Of a stretch of DNA of 64,000 bases, positions 1 through 8,177 are shown piece after piece. Position 1 is the first letter of the stretch. Every line of letters starts with the position of its first letter. The translations under genes and the position numbers were made by a program. The DNA is from 66-474 sp963771735 (GTDB lineage Bacteria > Pseudomonadota > Gammaproteobacteria > Xanthomonadales > Rhodanobacteraceae), in assembly GCA_963771735.1 (NCBI GenBank), contig CAVYUN010000001.1:496001-560000 (forward strand). The letters run 5' to 3'. The notes below the pieces were generated by a model. The model was given only the letters and a program-made list of their open reading frames with translations. It was not told the DNA's origin and did not search any database.

Positions 1-615
1 AAGCTGTTCGCGGTGTCGATCATCGTGCTCGGCGTCGCGGTTTTCGCGACCTCGCTGACCGCGGTGATCGCCCCGCTCGTGACCCGCAGCCTGCAGCGCA
101 TCGTCAACCGCAAGGACAAACGCATGCAACGCGAAAACCACTTCGTCGTGATCGGCAAGACCCCCCTCGCGGTAAACACCTGGCGCGAACTCGCGCGGCG
201 CGGCCACCCGGTCACCCGCCTGCTGCGCCAGGAACCGGAGACCGGGATTCCCGACGACGTGGACATGGTGATCGGCGAGCCCAGCGATGCCGACGTGTTG
301 CGCAAGGCCGGCGCCGACAAGGCGCAGGCCGTGCTGGCGATGCTGGACGATGATTCCGAGAATGCCTTCGTGGTGTTGGCGGTGCGCGAACTGTCCGGCA
401 AGGCACGCACCGTGGCTGCGGTCAACGACGCCAACCACCTCGCCCGCGTGCAACTGGTGCAGCCGGATGTGGTGATCGCGCCGCAGATCCTGGGCGGCGA
501 ACTCGCGGCGATGTTGCTGACGGGCGAACAGATCAGCGCCGACTTCGTGATGAAGCGGGTGTTCCAGCAATCCGGAAACGCGGACCCGGCCTCCGCGTCC
601 CGTCCGGCCGCCTGA
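1..615 (+). CDS. Voltage-gated K+ channel-like protein with TrkA-N (RCK) domain, 3' part
   Basis: The gene enters from the left edge, so only its last 204 codons are visible. The first ~30 residues form a hydrophobic segment that looks like the last transmembrane helix. A basic linker (RSLQRIVNRKDKR) follows, and then a Rossmann-type TrkA-N/RCK domain starting HFVVIGKTPLAVNTWREL. That domain binds nucleotide or ligand and gates K+ channels of the Kch type. The visible part has DVLRKAGADKAQAVLAMLDDD, the usual layout in which each subunit senses the ligand and moves the pore helix. It is probably an inner-membrane potassium channel. The pore (TVGYG) would lie upstream, outside the window, so a soluble NAD-binding relative cannot be fully excluded. 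The MscS-like gene starts 48 bases downstream on the same strand. Confidence 0.8.
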   Translation, partial: KLFAVSIIVLGVAVFATSLTAVIAPLVTRSLQRIVNRKDKRMQRENHFVVIGKTPLAVNTWRELARRGHPVTRLLRQEPETGIPDDVDMVIGEPSDADVLRKAGADKAQAVLAMLDDDSENAFVVLAVRELSGKARTVAAVNDANHLARVQLVQPDVVIAPQILGGELAAMLLTGEQISADFVMKRVFQQSGNADPASASRPAA

Positions 616-663
616 AGCGGGCGCCGGCTTTTCCACCCCGACGAGGCAAAAGGTTTCTTCGTG

Positions 664-1788
664 ATGCACGACTGGCTTTTTCATGGTCACTGGTTGGGCA
701 ATCCCGTGCTCGCATGGGTCGTCGCCGGTGCGTGTGCGCTGGTTGGCTACCTGATTGCGCACAGCGTCGCCCTGTTTCTGAAAGCGCGGTTGACCAAACT
801 GGCCGATCGCACGCGGCGTCCGGGCGTGTATGCCGCCGCGGCCGTGGCGGCCGCCACGCGCGGATGGTTGTTGCTGCTGATCGCCATTGCCGTCGCGCTC
901 GACTTCCTGCGATTCGGCAGCCACGATGCAGGCGTCCATGTGCCCGGAAACTGGACGGTGCAGGACTGGCTGCACCTGCTTACCTATGCGTTGATCGGTA
1001 TCCAGGTTGCGCTGTGGGTCATCGCGTTGCTGGTATCGCTGCTGCGCAGGTCCGCGGAACGGAGCGATTCACACCCCGTCAATCCGGTGATGCTGGGTGT
1101 CCTGACGTGGGTGGTGCAATTTCTCGTCTGGGTCACCCTGGCGCTGGCGCTGTTGGCGGCGGGCGACGTCAACATCACCGCGTTCGTGGCCAGCCTCGGC
1201 GTCGGCGGCGTCGCCGTGGCACTGGCCCTGCAGAACGTGCTGGGCGATCTGTTCGCGTCGATCGCGATCGGATTGGACAAACCCTTCGAGGTCGGCGAGT
1301 TCATCGCGTTCGGCACGGACATGGGCACCGTCACCAAGGTCGGCATCAAGTCCACCCGCCTGCAGTCGCTTTCGGGCGAGGAGCTGGCGATCTCCAATTC
1401 CGTGCTCTTGAAGAACCTGATCCACAACTACTCGCGCATGCGCGAGCGCCGCGTGGTGTTCGACTTCCGTCTGCCGTTCGACACGCCGCGCGACAAGATT
1501 CCCGAAATCGTCGCACGCGTGCGCGGCTTCATCGAAAAGGACAAACGCACCCGCTTCGATCGCGGCGCGCTCTCGGGTTTCGGTGAATACGGGCTGGATT
1601 TCGAGTTCGTCTATTACGTGCTGGATCCGGGCTACAACGTGTTCGTCGAAATCCAGCAGCGCATCAACCTGGACATGCTGGACGCATGGAATGAACTCGA
1701 CATCGAGTTCGCGGTACCCGCACGCAAGTTGCACGCGAAGCCGACGAATGGTGCTGCCATCGTGCAGGTTTCCGGCACGAGCCAGTGA
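664..1788 (+). CDS. Small-conductance mechanosensitive channel (MscS family)
   Basis: A 374-residue inner-membrane protein with about four hydrophobic helices, followed by a soluble beta domain. The diagnostic part is the glycine/alanine-rich pore helix around residues 180-199 (VGGVAVALALQNVLGDLFAS), which continues into the MscS beta domain (DKPFEVGEFIAFGTDMGTV, then STRLQSL and ISNSVLL). Proteins of this family open under membrane tension and release solutes during hypo-osmotic shock. The ATG at 664 is preferred over the GTG at 661 because a purine-rich AAAGG lies about nine bases upstream. The soluble C-terminal part (about residues 260-360) has the family's alpha/beta portion. It may be co-transcribed with the channel gene upstream, which would make an ion/osmotic homeostasis pair. 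Confidence 0.9.
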   Translation: MHDWLFHGHWLGNPVLAWVVAGACALVGYLIAHSVALFLKARLTKLADRTRRPGVYAAAAVAAATRGWLLLLIAIAVALDFLRFGSHDAGVHVPGNWTVQDWLHLLTYALIGIQVALWVIALLVSLLRRSAERSDSHPVNPVMLGVLTWVVQFLVWVTLALALLAAGDVNITAFVASLGVGGVAVALALQNVLGDLFASIAIGLDKPFEVGEFIAFGTDMGTVTKVGIKSTRLQSLSGEELAISNSVLLKNLIHNYSRMRERRVVFDFRLPFDTPRDKIPEIVARVRGFIEKDKRTRFDRGALSGFGEYGLDFEFVYYVLDPGYNVFVEIQQRINLDMLDAWNELDIEFAVPARKLHAKPTNGAAIVQVSGTSQ

Positions 1789-1962
1789 CCGGGAACGCGC
1801 AGCCGGCACTGTTGCGTCACGAGAAGACAAATGACGCCGCCGTACACGCGCCAGGCGCCTCGTCGTGACTGTTTGTACACATCGCCTGTCGATAATCGAC
1901 TGTACTGCCATTCCGTCAGGTGATTCAGGGCTCATCGCGACGTGTCGCAGATGGAGGCCGAC

Positions 1963-2580
1963 ATGGGCAAGACCGCCAACATTTCCGCATTGGGTTACGC
2001 GGCTTTCGCGCTGACGCTGTGGCTGGTCAGCATGGAACCGGCGGGTTGGTTCGAGCAGTCGGGTTCGACACTCGCACCGTTGCTGTTCGTGCAAACCGGC
2101 GACGTCTTGCTGCCGCTGGTTGTCATCGTGCTGGGCGGTTGCGTGCTGACGCTAGCGGGGTTGGGCCAGTGGCTGCGCGGACGCGCCCTGGACGCATTCG
2201 TCTTCATTGCTTTCGCCGGTTACTGGTGGATCGCCGCGCTCGCCCAGTACTGGGTGAGCGCGGGGGCTTATGGACCGACCCCGGGTTTTCTCGGCTGGTA
2301 CTACATCGTGTGGGCACTGCTGGCCTTCTGCATCTGGCTGGCGGCGTGCCGGAACGGTGTCGCCCGCATGCTGTTCACGGCGGGTCTGTGCCTGATGTTG
2401 CTGGCCTTCGCGCTCGCCAGCTGGACCTACGCCACTGCCTTCACGGTGCTGGGCGGATACATCGGACTGGTCACCGCCGTGCTGGGCATCTATATCTGCG
2501 CCGCGGAGATCATCAACGAAGTCCACGGTGGCGACGTGCTGCCACTCGGGAATTCCAACGAGAGAGAGCGCTCGTCGTGA
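1963..2580 (+). CDS. GPR1/FUN34/YaaH (SatP)-type acetate transporter-like membrane protein
   Basis: A 205-residue protein with six hydrophobic segments. The N-terminal NISALGYAAFALTLWLV resembles the 'PLGLxGFALTT' start of the acetate/succinate permease family. The C-terminal LGGYIGLVTAVLGIYICAAE and VLPLG match the family's LGGYxGxxTAxxAxY...VLPLG ending. Such proteins take up acetate or succinate. The start is placed at ATG 1963 because GGAGG lies five bases upstream; GTG 1942 and ATG 1951 are in frame but less well placed. phaR starts 58 bases downstream and phaB follows. An acetate carrier beside polyhydroxybutyrate genes would fit acetyl-CoA overflow and storage, but that link is inferred. 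The middle of the protein is divergent, so the substrate is uncertain. Confidence 0.65.
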   Translation: MGKTANISALGYAAFALTLWLVSMEPAGWFEQSGSTLAPLLFVQTGDVLLPLVVIVLGGCVLTLAGLGQWLRGRALDAFVFIAFAGYWWIAALAQYWVSAGAYGPTPGFLGWYYIVWALLAFCIWLAACRNGVARMLFTAGLCLMLLAFALASWTYATAFTVLGGYIGLVTAVLGIYICAAEIINEVHGGDVLPLGNSNERERSS

Positions 2581-2638
2581 ACTCCCGGCGGCGCTGCGAT
2601 TGCTGGTGCGGCGCCGCATCCCGTGCTACTTTTGCGGC

Positions 2639-3133
2639 ATGGCATCACCACGCGTCATCAAGAAATACCCGAACCGTCGCCTCTACGACACCCGCGTCTC
2701 CAGCTACATCACGCTGGAGGAGGTGCGCCAGCTGGTGCTGTCCGGCGAATCGTTCGAGGTACGCGACGCCAAGACCAACGAAGACCTGACCCGCGCCGTC
2801 CTGCTGCAGATCATCGCCGAGCACGAGCAGCACGGCCAGCCGATCTTCTCCACCACGCTGCTGTCGCAGATCATCCGCTTCTACGGCGACGCCATGCAGG
2901 GCTTCGTGGGCGGCTATCTGGAGAACAGCCTGAAGGTATTCCTGGAACAGCAGCACAAGTTCCGCGACCAGCTGAACAACCTGCTCGGCCAGACGCCATG
3001 GTCCATGCTGAACGAAGTGACCGAGCGCAACCTCGAGCTGTGGCGATCGCTGCAAGGCGGTGCCGCGGCCGACGCGAAAACCCCGCCGACCGACGATCCC
3101 GAAGGCGACAAACCGACCCGCAAACGCCGTTGA
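2639..3133 (+). CDS. phaR: Polyhydroxyalkanoate synthesis repressor PhaR
   Basis: A 164-residue protein. Residues 6-17 (VIKKYPNRRLYDT) are the near-invariant start of the PHB/PHA accumulation regulator DNA-binding domain. The following YITLEEVRQLVLSGESFEV and DLTRAVLLQIIAE complete it. The middle part (QPIFSTTLLSQIIRFYG, residues ~70-110) is the PHB_acc domain thought to sense polyester granules. The C-terminal ~25 residues are charged and low in complexity. PhaR binds both DNA and nascent PHB, and so derepresses phasin and synthesis genes when polymer forms. The ATG at 2639 gives the canonical MASPRVIKKYPN start, so the longer in-frame extension upstream is rejected. It lies directly before phaB. 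Confidence 0.95.
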   Translation: MASPRVIKKYPNRRLYDTRVSSYITLEEVRQLVLSGESFEVRDAKTNEDLTRAVLLQIIAEHEQHGQPIFSTTLLSQIIRFYGDAMQGFVGGYLENSLKVFLEQQHKFRDQLNNLLGQTPWSMLNEVTERNLELWRSLQGGAAADAKTPPTDDPEGDKPTRKRR

Positions 3134-3281
3134 CACTCCGTCCGGCGCTTCGTACCATCGCCCGATTGCTGCGGCGCAACACATGCCGCTACGCGGCAAA
3201 GCTTCGCGAAAAGTCGGGCCGGGAAAGGCCGCTTTTGATGTTCGCGACCATGGACACCGCATCAATCAACGAGAGATTCCA

Positions 3282-4028
3282 ATGAGCAAACGTGTGGCCG
3301 TCATCACCGGCGGCATCGGCGGGCTGGGCACCGCCATCTGCAAGCAACTCGCGGAAGACGGACGCCAGGTCGTCGCCGCCGATCTCGGCAATCGCGAAGA
3401 GCGGCTCGCCGCGTTCCGCGAGGAGACCCGCGAATACAACGGCAGCATCGCGTTCGTGGCGGCCGACGTCTCGAAGTTCGACGACTGCTCCAATCTGGTC
3501 GAGCAGATCACCGCCGAATACGGCAGCGTGGATATCGTGGTCAACGCCGCTGGCATCACCCGCGATACCAGCCTCAAGAAGATGAGCCAGGATCAGTGGA
3601 ACGATCTGATGCACGTCAATCTCGACGGCGTGTTCAACATGTGCCGCCATACCGTGGAAGGCATGACCGGACGCGGCTTCGGCCGCATCGTCAACATCAG
3701 TTCCGTGAACGGCCAGACCGGCCAGTTCGGCCAGACCAACTACTCCGCCGCCAAGGCCGGCATGCACGGCTTCACCATGGCGCTGGCCCGCGAAGTCGCG
3801 CGCAAGGGCGTGACCGTCAACAGCGTGTCGCCGGGCTACTGCAAGACCGAGATGGTGATGAAGGTGCCGGAGGACATCCGCGCCCAGATCGTCGCCCAGA
3901 TCCCGGTTGGACGCCTCGGCGAACCCACGGAAATCGCACGCACCGTCGCCTTCCTGACGGCCGACGACGCCGGCTTCATCACTGGCGCCAACATCCCGGT
4001 CAACGGCGGCTATTTCATGTCGTTCTGA
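3282..4028 (+). CDS. phaB: Acetoacetyl-CoA reductase
   Basis: A 248-residue short-chain dehydrogenase. The cofactor motif TGGIGGLG is at residues ~9-16, and the catalytic set is S141, Y154 and K158 (NYSAAKAGMHGF). The NAAGI motif and the C-terminal TGANIPVNGGYFM are typical of PhaB/FabG-like enzymes. GITRDTSLKKM and NLDGVFNMCR are characteristic of NADPH-dependent acetoacetyl-CoA reductases, which make (R)-3-hydroxybutyryl-CoA for polyhydroxybutyrate. The ATG at 3282 has a GAGAG ribosome binding site. It lies 148 bases after phaR on the same strand; no phaA or phaC is present in the window. Its 3' end overlaps the convergent anti-sigma-like gene by 19 bases. Confidence 0.93.
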   Translation: MSKRVAVITGGIGGLGTAICKQLAEDGRQVVAADLGNREERLAAFREETREYNGSIAFVAADVSKFDDCSNLVEQITAEYGSVDIVVNAAGITRDTSLKKMSQDQWNDLMHVNLDGVFNMCRHTVEGMTGRGFGRIVNISSVNGQTGQFGQTNYSAAKAGMHGFTMALAREVARKGVTVNSVSPGYCKTEMVMKVPEDIRAQIVAQIPVGRLGEPTEIARTVAFLTADDAGFITGANIPVNGGYFMSF

Positions 4029-4393
4029 GCAGCGCCCCGTCCCACCTCAGAGGATGCAGCCTGCACCATATACAACTTGACGTTGGCTTGTCCGCTGGGC
4101 AACTCGATCGCGGCACCATCGGTGACTCGAATGCCGTTGGCATGACTGTTCGCAGACATGGCTTCACGCAGCGCCGCCGTCAACGCCCGTGTCTGGCGCC
4201 ACTGTACGACCAACGGCTGTATCACGATCGCGGCGATTGCCAGCGGAACGCATGCTGCAGCTGCCCACACCCAATGTTCGACTTTGCGCGGCATGCGTTC
4301 GCCACCACCGCGCGAAACAATATGTCGCTGCAATCGCGTCAAGCCACCGGCAGGCGGTTGCAAGGTCGGCAATAAATCCTCAAGTTCGCGCAT
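4010..4393 (-). CDS. Single-pass membrane protein, putative anti-sigma factor
   Basis: A 127-residue protein of unrecognised family. A charged ~38-residue cytoplasmic N-terminus (MRELEDLLPTLQPPAGGLTR) is followed by one transmembrane helix (HWVWAAAACVPLAIAAIVI, ~residues 38-57). A short periplasmic tail ends in ANVKLYMVQAAS. It overlaps the ECF sigma gene by 14 bases and follows it on the same strand, which is the usual place for a cognate anti-sigma factor. It lacks the zinc HxxxCxxC motif of the ZAS anti-sigma class. The role is therefore inferred from position and topology only. The tail shares a [VL]x[LF][YW]MVQA string with the lipoprotein two genes upstream. Confidence 0.5.
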   Translation of the reverse strand: MRELEDLLPTLQPPAGGLTRLQRHIVSRGGGERMPRKVEHWVWAAAACVPLAIAAIVIQPLVVQWRQTRALTAALREAMSANSHANGIRVTDGAAIELPSGQANVKLYMVQAASSEVGRGAAQNDMK

Positions 4394-4877
4394 GCTCGAT
4401 ATCTCCAAGTAGCACCCGCAGTCTGGCCATCGCGTGGTGCTTGCGCGATGCCACCGTGCCAGGCGGAACGCCAAGTAGGTTCGCGATTTCCTCGCCCCGC
4501 AATCCACTGAACTCCGACAGCAACAGCACGTCGCGTGACACGGAGGGCAATTGGCGCAGCGCCTTGCGCAAGCGTCGCGTGGCCAGAAAGTCCTCTCCCA
4601 ATGATTCCGGCGCAGGAATGTCGTCGACGGGTGGCTGGTGTCGCCACAGCCGCTTCCAGCGCAGACGGTTTCGAGCCAGGTTCAACGCGGTGGTCCAGAT
4701 CAGTGCATCAATCGTCGCGTCGTCAACCTTGGCACGACGCTCCCAAACCCGGACAAATGCATCGTGGATCAAGTCCTGACAGTCTTCGCGCTGCCACAAC
4801 AGGCGATACAACACGTTATACAAGGGCCCTTCCAACCGGCGGTAGCTGGCGTATAGCGCATCCTCGCGCAACGTCAT
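4380..4877 (-). CDS. ECF-type RNA polymerase sigma factor
   Basis: A 165-residue sigma-70 family protein. Region 2 covers residues ~10-75, with the core-binding motif EDCQDLIHDAFVRVWER followed by the NLARNRLRWKR helix. Region 4 (residues ~110-160) has a helix-turn-helix: LSEFSGLRGEEIANLLGVPPGTVASR. No region 1.1 or 3 is present, which defines the extracytoplasmic-function class. It is the second gene of a three-gene minus-strand unit: the lipoprotein gene ends nine bases upstream and the putative anti-sigma gene overlaps its end. This arrangement suggests control by a cell-envelope signal and autoregulation from a promoter upstream of the lipoprotein gene. The target regulon cannot be read from the window. 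Confidence 0.9.
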   Translation of the reverse strand: MTLREDALYASYRRLEGPLYNVLYRLLWQREDCQDLIHDAFVRVWERRAKVDDATIDALIWTTALNLARNRLRWKRLWRHQPPVDDIPAPESLGEDFLATRRLRKALRQLPSVSRDVLLLSEFSGLRGEEIANLLGVPPGTVASRKHHAMARLRVLLGDIEHART

Positions 4878-4886
4878 CGCCGCGTC

Positions 4887-5711
4887 TCAATGCGATGTTG
4901 GCGCTACACGATCCACGCGGACCACCAAAAGGTTCATCAACGTCGCGTCGGGCGTGTTGGCTGGTTTGGTGGAAGGCGGAGCCTCGGCCAATATGGCGTA
5001 TTCACCCTGACGAAGCGTGATGGTGGTCTTCAACGCCGAAAATGTCTGGCTTGCTGCAGCTGCAGTCGTATCGGAATAGTCCACCTGCAGCTTGACTCCC
5101 GCGTCGGCTATTGTCATGGCGTGGAATCGGAATGAGTGTCCTCGGCTTGTAACCAGGAGTCCATTGCCCAATGACTCATCAGGCTGATCAGGCGCGTCCA
5201 CCAACGCGGACGTCACGTCTTCCTGGACGAAATGACTCGGGCCCAATGAGCTGCGAACCTGCTTCAAGGCGGGTTCCAACGGATGCAGCGACTCGGCATC
5301 CCCGCCTGCGCCAGATTTCGCCTGCACCATCCAGAAACGCACGCGAAGCTGCGCCGATTTAGGCGCGGCCGCCTGAATTTTCGGTGGCGATTTGGCGACG
5401 GGTACTTTCGATAGCTCGCCGATGGCGCTACCGATTGAAGGCTGGAGGGCCGCAGGAGCGAGTACCAGAATGGCACCGGGAAAGGGTTGGGTCACGCTCA
5501 TCTCGGTTTGTGTCTTCATGCCAACGAGGTAGCCACTGCTTTCCAGAACCTTCTTCAAGCTTTCGGATACGGCCTTTGATTGCTCTACCGGCACGCGATA
5601 AAGCTTGAGCTGGAAGTCGGGTGCAGTACCTTCGCTGCTGGTCGGAGCATGGCAACCAGCCAACACCACCGCCAGCAAAGCACCGCCCAGAATACGAAAT
5701 GCAGATTTCAT
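4887..5711 (-). CDS. Putative lipoprotein of unknown function
   Basis: A 274-residue protein with a signal peptide ending in a lipobox (VVLAGC, Cys at residue 19), so it is probably a membrane-anchored periplasmic lipoprotein. Two sections look alike: DFQLKLYRVPVEQSKAVSES near the N-terminus and AQLRVRFWMVQA in the middle. Both resemble the beta-strand/helix pattern of secretin-type N domains (peptide-versus-variant comparison folds), but I do not recognise the family. The C-terminal part ends in strands with TTITLRQGEYAILAEAPPS, reminiscent of the conserved 'xVxDGxTVVLG' edge of secretin domains. It is the first gene of the operon with the ECF sigma and anti-sigma-like genes. It may be the sensor or effector of that system; this is inference. 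Confidence 0.6.
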   Translation of the reverse strand: MKSAFRILGGALLAVVLAGCHAPTSSEGTAPDFQLKLYRVPVEQSKAVSESLKKVLESSGYLVGMKTQTEMSVTQPFPGAILVLAPAALQPSIGSAIGELSKVPVAKSPPKIQAAAPKSAQLRVRFWMVQAKSGAGGDAESLHPLEPALKQVRSSLGPSHFVQEDVTSALVDAPDQPDESLGNGLLVTSRGHSFRFHAMTIADAGVKLQVDYSDTTAAAASQTFSALKTTITLRQGEYAILAEAPPSTKPANTPDATLMNLLVVRVDRVAPTSH

Positions 5712-5836
5712 GGCATTGCCCCATGGCCACCTGACGGGCGGCCTTCTACGGTATATACACCCCAGTCCGGATTTTCTTCACATCGACCCGTCAATGATTC
5801 GTGCGTCCCGGGGATCGGTCGCAGGCAGATGGGCTT

Positions 5837-7126
5837 CTACAGGGCATCGAGACGGGCGCGCAACGTATCCAGCCGCAAATCGGCGTGTGCGCCGGGCGAG
5901 GTGCGCGCGGCGAGGCTTTGTTCCGGCGTGCGGCCTTGCCCCGTCTCGTTCGCCGCCGCTGCGGCGGCTCGATAGGCATCGCGAAACGGCACGCCCGCCG
6001 CGGCCTGTTCGATCGCCACGTCGGTTGCGTACATCGCGGGCTCGATCGCGGCACGCATCGTGCTCTCGTTCCACTGCATCCGATTGAGAAGATCAGGGAC
6101 CAGCTCCAGTGCCATCAACCCGCGATGCACGCCGTGGAACATGCCGCCCTTGCTGAACTGCAGGTCGCGCTGGTAGCCCGACGGTAGCGAAAGCAATTGT
6201 TCGATCTCGGTGCGTGCGGCGGCGACGCTCGCATAGCTCGCGCGCAGCAACTCGATCACATCCGGGTTGCGCTTGTTGGGCATGATCGACGAACCGGTGG
6301 TGTACTCGTCCGGGAGCGTGACGAACCCGAACTCGGAGGTGGTGAACAGCGACAGGTCCCAGGCCAGCCGCCGCAAGTCCAGCAATGCAGCGCCGATGGC
6401 TTCCAGCACCGCCATCTCGAACTTGCCGCGCGAAAGCTGGGCGTAGGTCGCACTTGCCTGCATGCGCGCGAACCCGAGTGCGCGCGTGGTGTGGTCGCGG
6501 TCCAGCTTGAGGTTCACGCCATAGCCGGCCGCACTGCCCAGCGGATTGGCGTCGATCCACTCGCCGGCCTGCCTTGCCCGCCACGCATCGTCGATGAATG
6601 CTTCGGCGAAGCCCGCCCACCACATCGACGTGGACGACACCACCGCGCGCTGCAGGTGGGTATAGCCCGGCATCGGGATCGACTCGGCCGCCGCGCGTTC
6701 CAGACTTGCCCGTGCGATTGCCTTGCAATGCGCTTCCAGCGTGGCGAGCTTCTCCTTCATCCACAAACGGGTCGCGACCAGGATCTGGTCGTTGCGGCTG
6801 CGCCCGGTATGCACTTTGCGTCCGGTGTCGCCGAGGCGTTCGGTCAGGCGTGCCTCGATCGCCGAATGGCCGTCCTCGAAACGGTCGTCCAGTACGAATG
6901 TGCCGGCCTGGAAATCACCCGCCAGGACATTGAGTTCACGCTTCAGTGCGGCTGCTTCGCCGGCACCCAGCACACCGATGTTCGTCAGGCCTTCCACGTG
7001 CGCCTTGCTCGCGGCGATGTCGTGCAGGAAGAACTCGCGATCCAGCAGCACATCGTCGCCAGCCAGGAAACGCATGATCCGGTCGTCGACCTTGCTGTCG
7101 GATTTTTGCCAGAGCAGTTGGGTCAT
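5837..7126 (-). CDS. argH: Argininosuccinate lyase
   Basis: A 429-residue enzyme catalysing the last arginine step, argininosuccinate to arginine plus fumarate. The fumarase/aspartase-superfamily signature GSSIMPNKRNPD lies near residue 278. The other conserved blocks are present: TGRSRNDQ, GYTHLQRAV and FTTSEFGFV. The ATG at 7126 gives the normal start MTQLLWQKSDSKVDDRIMRF; a longer in-frame extension would read through an intergenic repeat and is rejected. It is the last gene of the arg operon, separated from argC by a ~100-base spacer holding a palindromic repeat. It is slightly shorter than E. coli ArgH (457), but the conserved blocks are complete. Confidence 0.96.
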   Translation of the reverse strand: MTQLLWQKSDSKVDDRIMRFLAGDDVLLDREFFLHDIAASKAHVEGLTNIGVLGAGEAAALKRELNVLAGDFQAGTFVLDDRFEDGHSAIEARLTERLGDTGRKVHTGRSRNDQILVATRLWMKEKLATLEAHCKAIARASLERAAAESIPMPGYTHLQRAVVSSTSMWWAGFAEAFIDDAWRARQAGEWIDANPLGSAAGYGVNLKLDRDHTTRALGFARMQASATYAQLSRGKFEMAVLEAIGAALLDLRRLAWDLSLFTTSEFGFVTLPDEYTTGSSIMPNKRNPDVIELLRASYASVAAARTEIEQLLSLPSGYQRDLQFSKGGMFHGVHRGLMALELVPDLLNRMQWNESTMRAAIEPAMYATDVAIEQAAAGVPFRDAYRAAAAAANETGQGRTPEQSLAARTSPGAHADLRLDTLRARLDAL

Positions 7127-7146
7127 TTGGCTTCTCGCTTTGGATT

Positions 7147-7222
7147 CGTCATTCCGGCGAAGGCCGGAATCGACTCTCCATCCGTGGCAATGAAATGCCG
7201 CCACCCCATGGCCGGGATGACG
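7147..7222. repeat. REP/MITE-like intergenic palindromic element
   Basis: A ~76-base element between argC and argH. It begins with CGTCATTCCGGCGAAGGCCG and ends with the inverted counterpart GGCCGGGATGACG. The inner CCGGCGAAGGCCGG is itself a hairpin. This is the well-known dispersed repeat seen in many proteobacterial genomes, whose translation gives 'VIPAKAGI'. A fragment with the same CGTCATCCCGGC core is near 13507. It could act as an mRNA-stabilising or attenuating hairpin inside the operon. Confidence 0.7.
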
Positions 7223-7223
7223 T

Positions 7224-8177
7224 TCAGACAGGCATGGCCGCGTATTCGTCCACGCCGATCGCACGATTGATGTTCTGTAGCGCCTGGGTCGCCGCGCCTT
7301 TCAGGAGATTGTCGAGTGTCGCCACGACCACCACGCGGCGACCATCGGCGGACAATGCAAACCCGCCGATCTCGGCATGATGCCTGCCCGCGATCCGGCT
7401 GACCCAAGGCGGATCATCGACCACGCGCACGAGTTTCTCGCCGGCATAGGCGTCGCGAAAGCGCGCAAGCACCTCGTCCCGTTTCATCGCATCCGACAGG
7501 TACAGGTTGGTCGTGACGGTGAGCCCGCGGAAGTGCGGCGCGACGTGCGGCATGAATTCCACCGGGATTCCAAGTCGGAAGGATGCTTCCTTCTCGTGCG
7601 TGTGCCCGGTCAGCGAATACGGCATCAGGTTGTCGCGCAGCTTGTCCGGATCGTTCTTGTCCGAGGGCGAGGTGCCGGCGCCGGAGTAGCCCGAAACACC
7701 AAAGCAGACCGGCGGCGCGGCCAAGATATCCTTGAGTGGCGCGATGGAAAGCTGCATCGCTGTCGCGTAACAACCGGGGTTGCTGATGCGGCGTTCGCCG
7801 CGCCAGGCATCGCGGGTCAGCTCCGGCAGGCCGTAATACCACGCCCGGTCGAAACGGTAATCCGCGGAAAGATCGACGGTAAGGGTTTCCGGTGCGCCGG
7901 CATCCAAAGCCGCGACATAGGGCGCGGCCTTGCCGTTGGGCAGCGCAAGGATCACGACGTCCGCACCTTTCGCCGCCGCGATCTGCGGATCGATATCCTC
8001 GTAACGCAGCTCGCCCGCGTAGGCATCATTGTGATCGGCAACCCGCTGTCCTTCGAGCTCGCGCGACGAAACGAAGGCCAGTTGCAGCACCGGATGCCGC
8101 GTGATCAGGCAGATCAGTTCGGCACCGGTGTGGCCCCGTGCTCCGATGATTCCGATGCTTTTCTTGTCGTGCGTCAT
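7224..8177 (-). CDS. argC: N-acetyl-gamma-glutamyl-phosphate reductase
   Basis: A 317-residue NADPH-dependent enzyme reducing N-acetylglutamyl phosphate to the semialdehyde. The N-terminal Rossmann motif is SIGIIGARGHTGAEL. The catalytic cysteine is C136 in SNPGCYATA. The later conserved SGYSGAGTSPS and the FMPHVAPHFRGL block fit the ArgC active site. The ATG at 8177 overlaps the argBA stop by four bases (ATGA), indicating translational coupling. Longer in-frame starts would run far into argBA and are rejected. argH follows after a repeat-containing spacer. Confidence 0.95.
   Translation of the reverse strand: MTHDKKSIGIIGARGHTGAELICLITRHPVLQLAFVSSRELEGQRVADHNDAYAGELRYEDIDPQIAAAKGADVVILALPNGKAAPYVAALDAGAPETLTVDLSADYRFDRAWYYGLPELTRDAWRGERRISNPGCYATAMQLSIAPLKDILAAPPVCFGVSGYSGAGTSPSDKNDPDKLRDNLMPYSLTGHTHEKEASFRLGIPVEFMPHVAPHFRGLTVTTNLYLSDAMKRDEVLARFRDAYAGEKLVRVVDDPPWVSRIAGRHHAEIGGFALSADGRRVVVVATLDNLLKGAATQALQNINRAIGVDEYAAMPV

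Noticed and set aside
5837..7264. Longer argH with 46 extra N-terminal residues
   Set aside because: The extension is the translation of the intergenic palindromic repeat. ATG 7126 gives the standard ArgH start.
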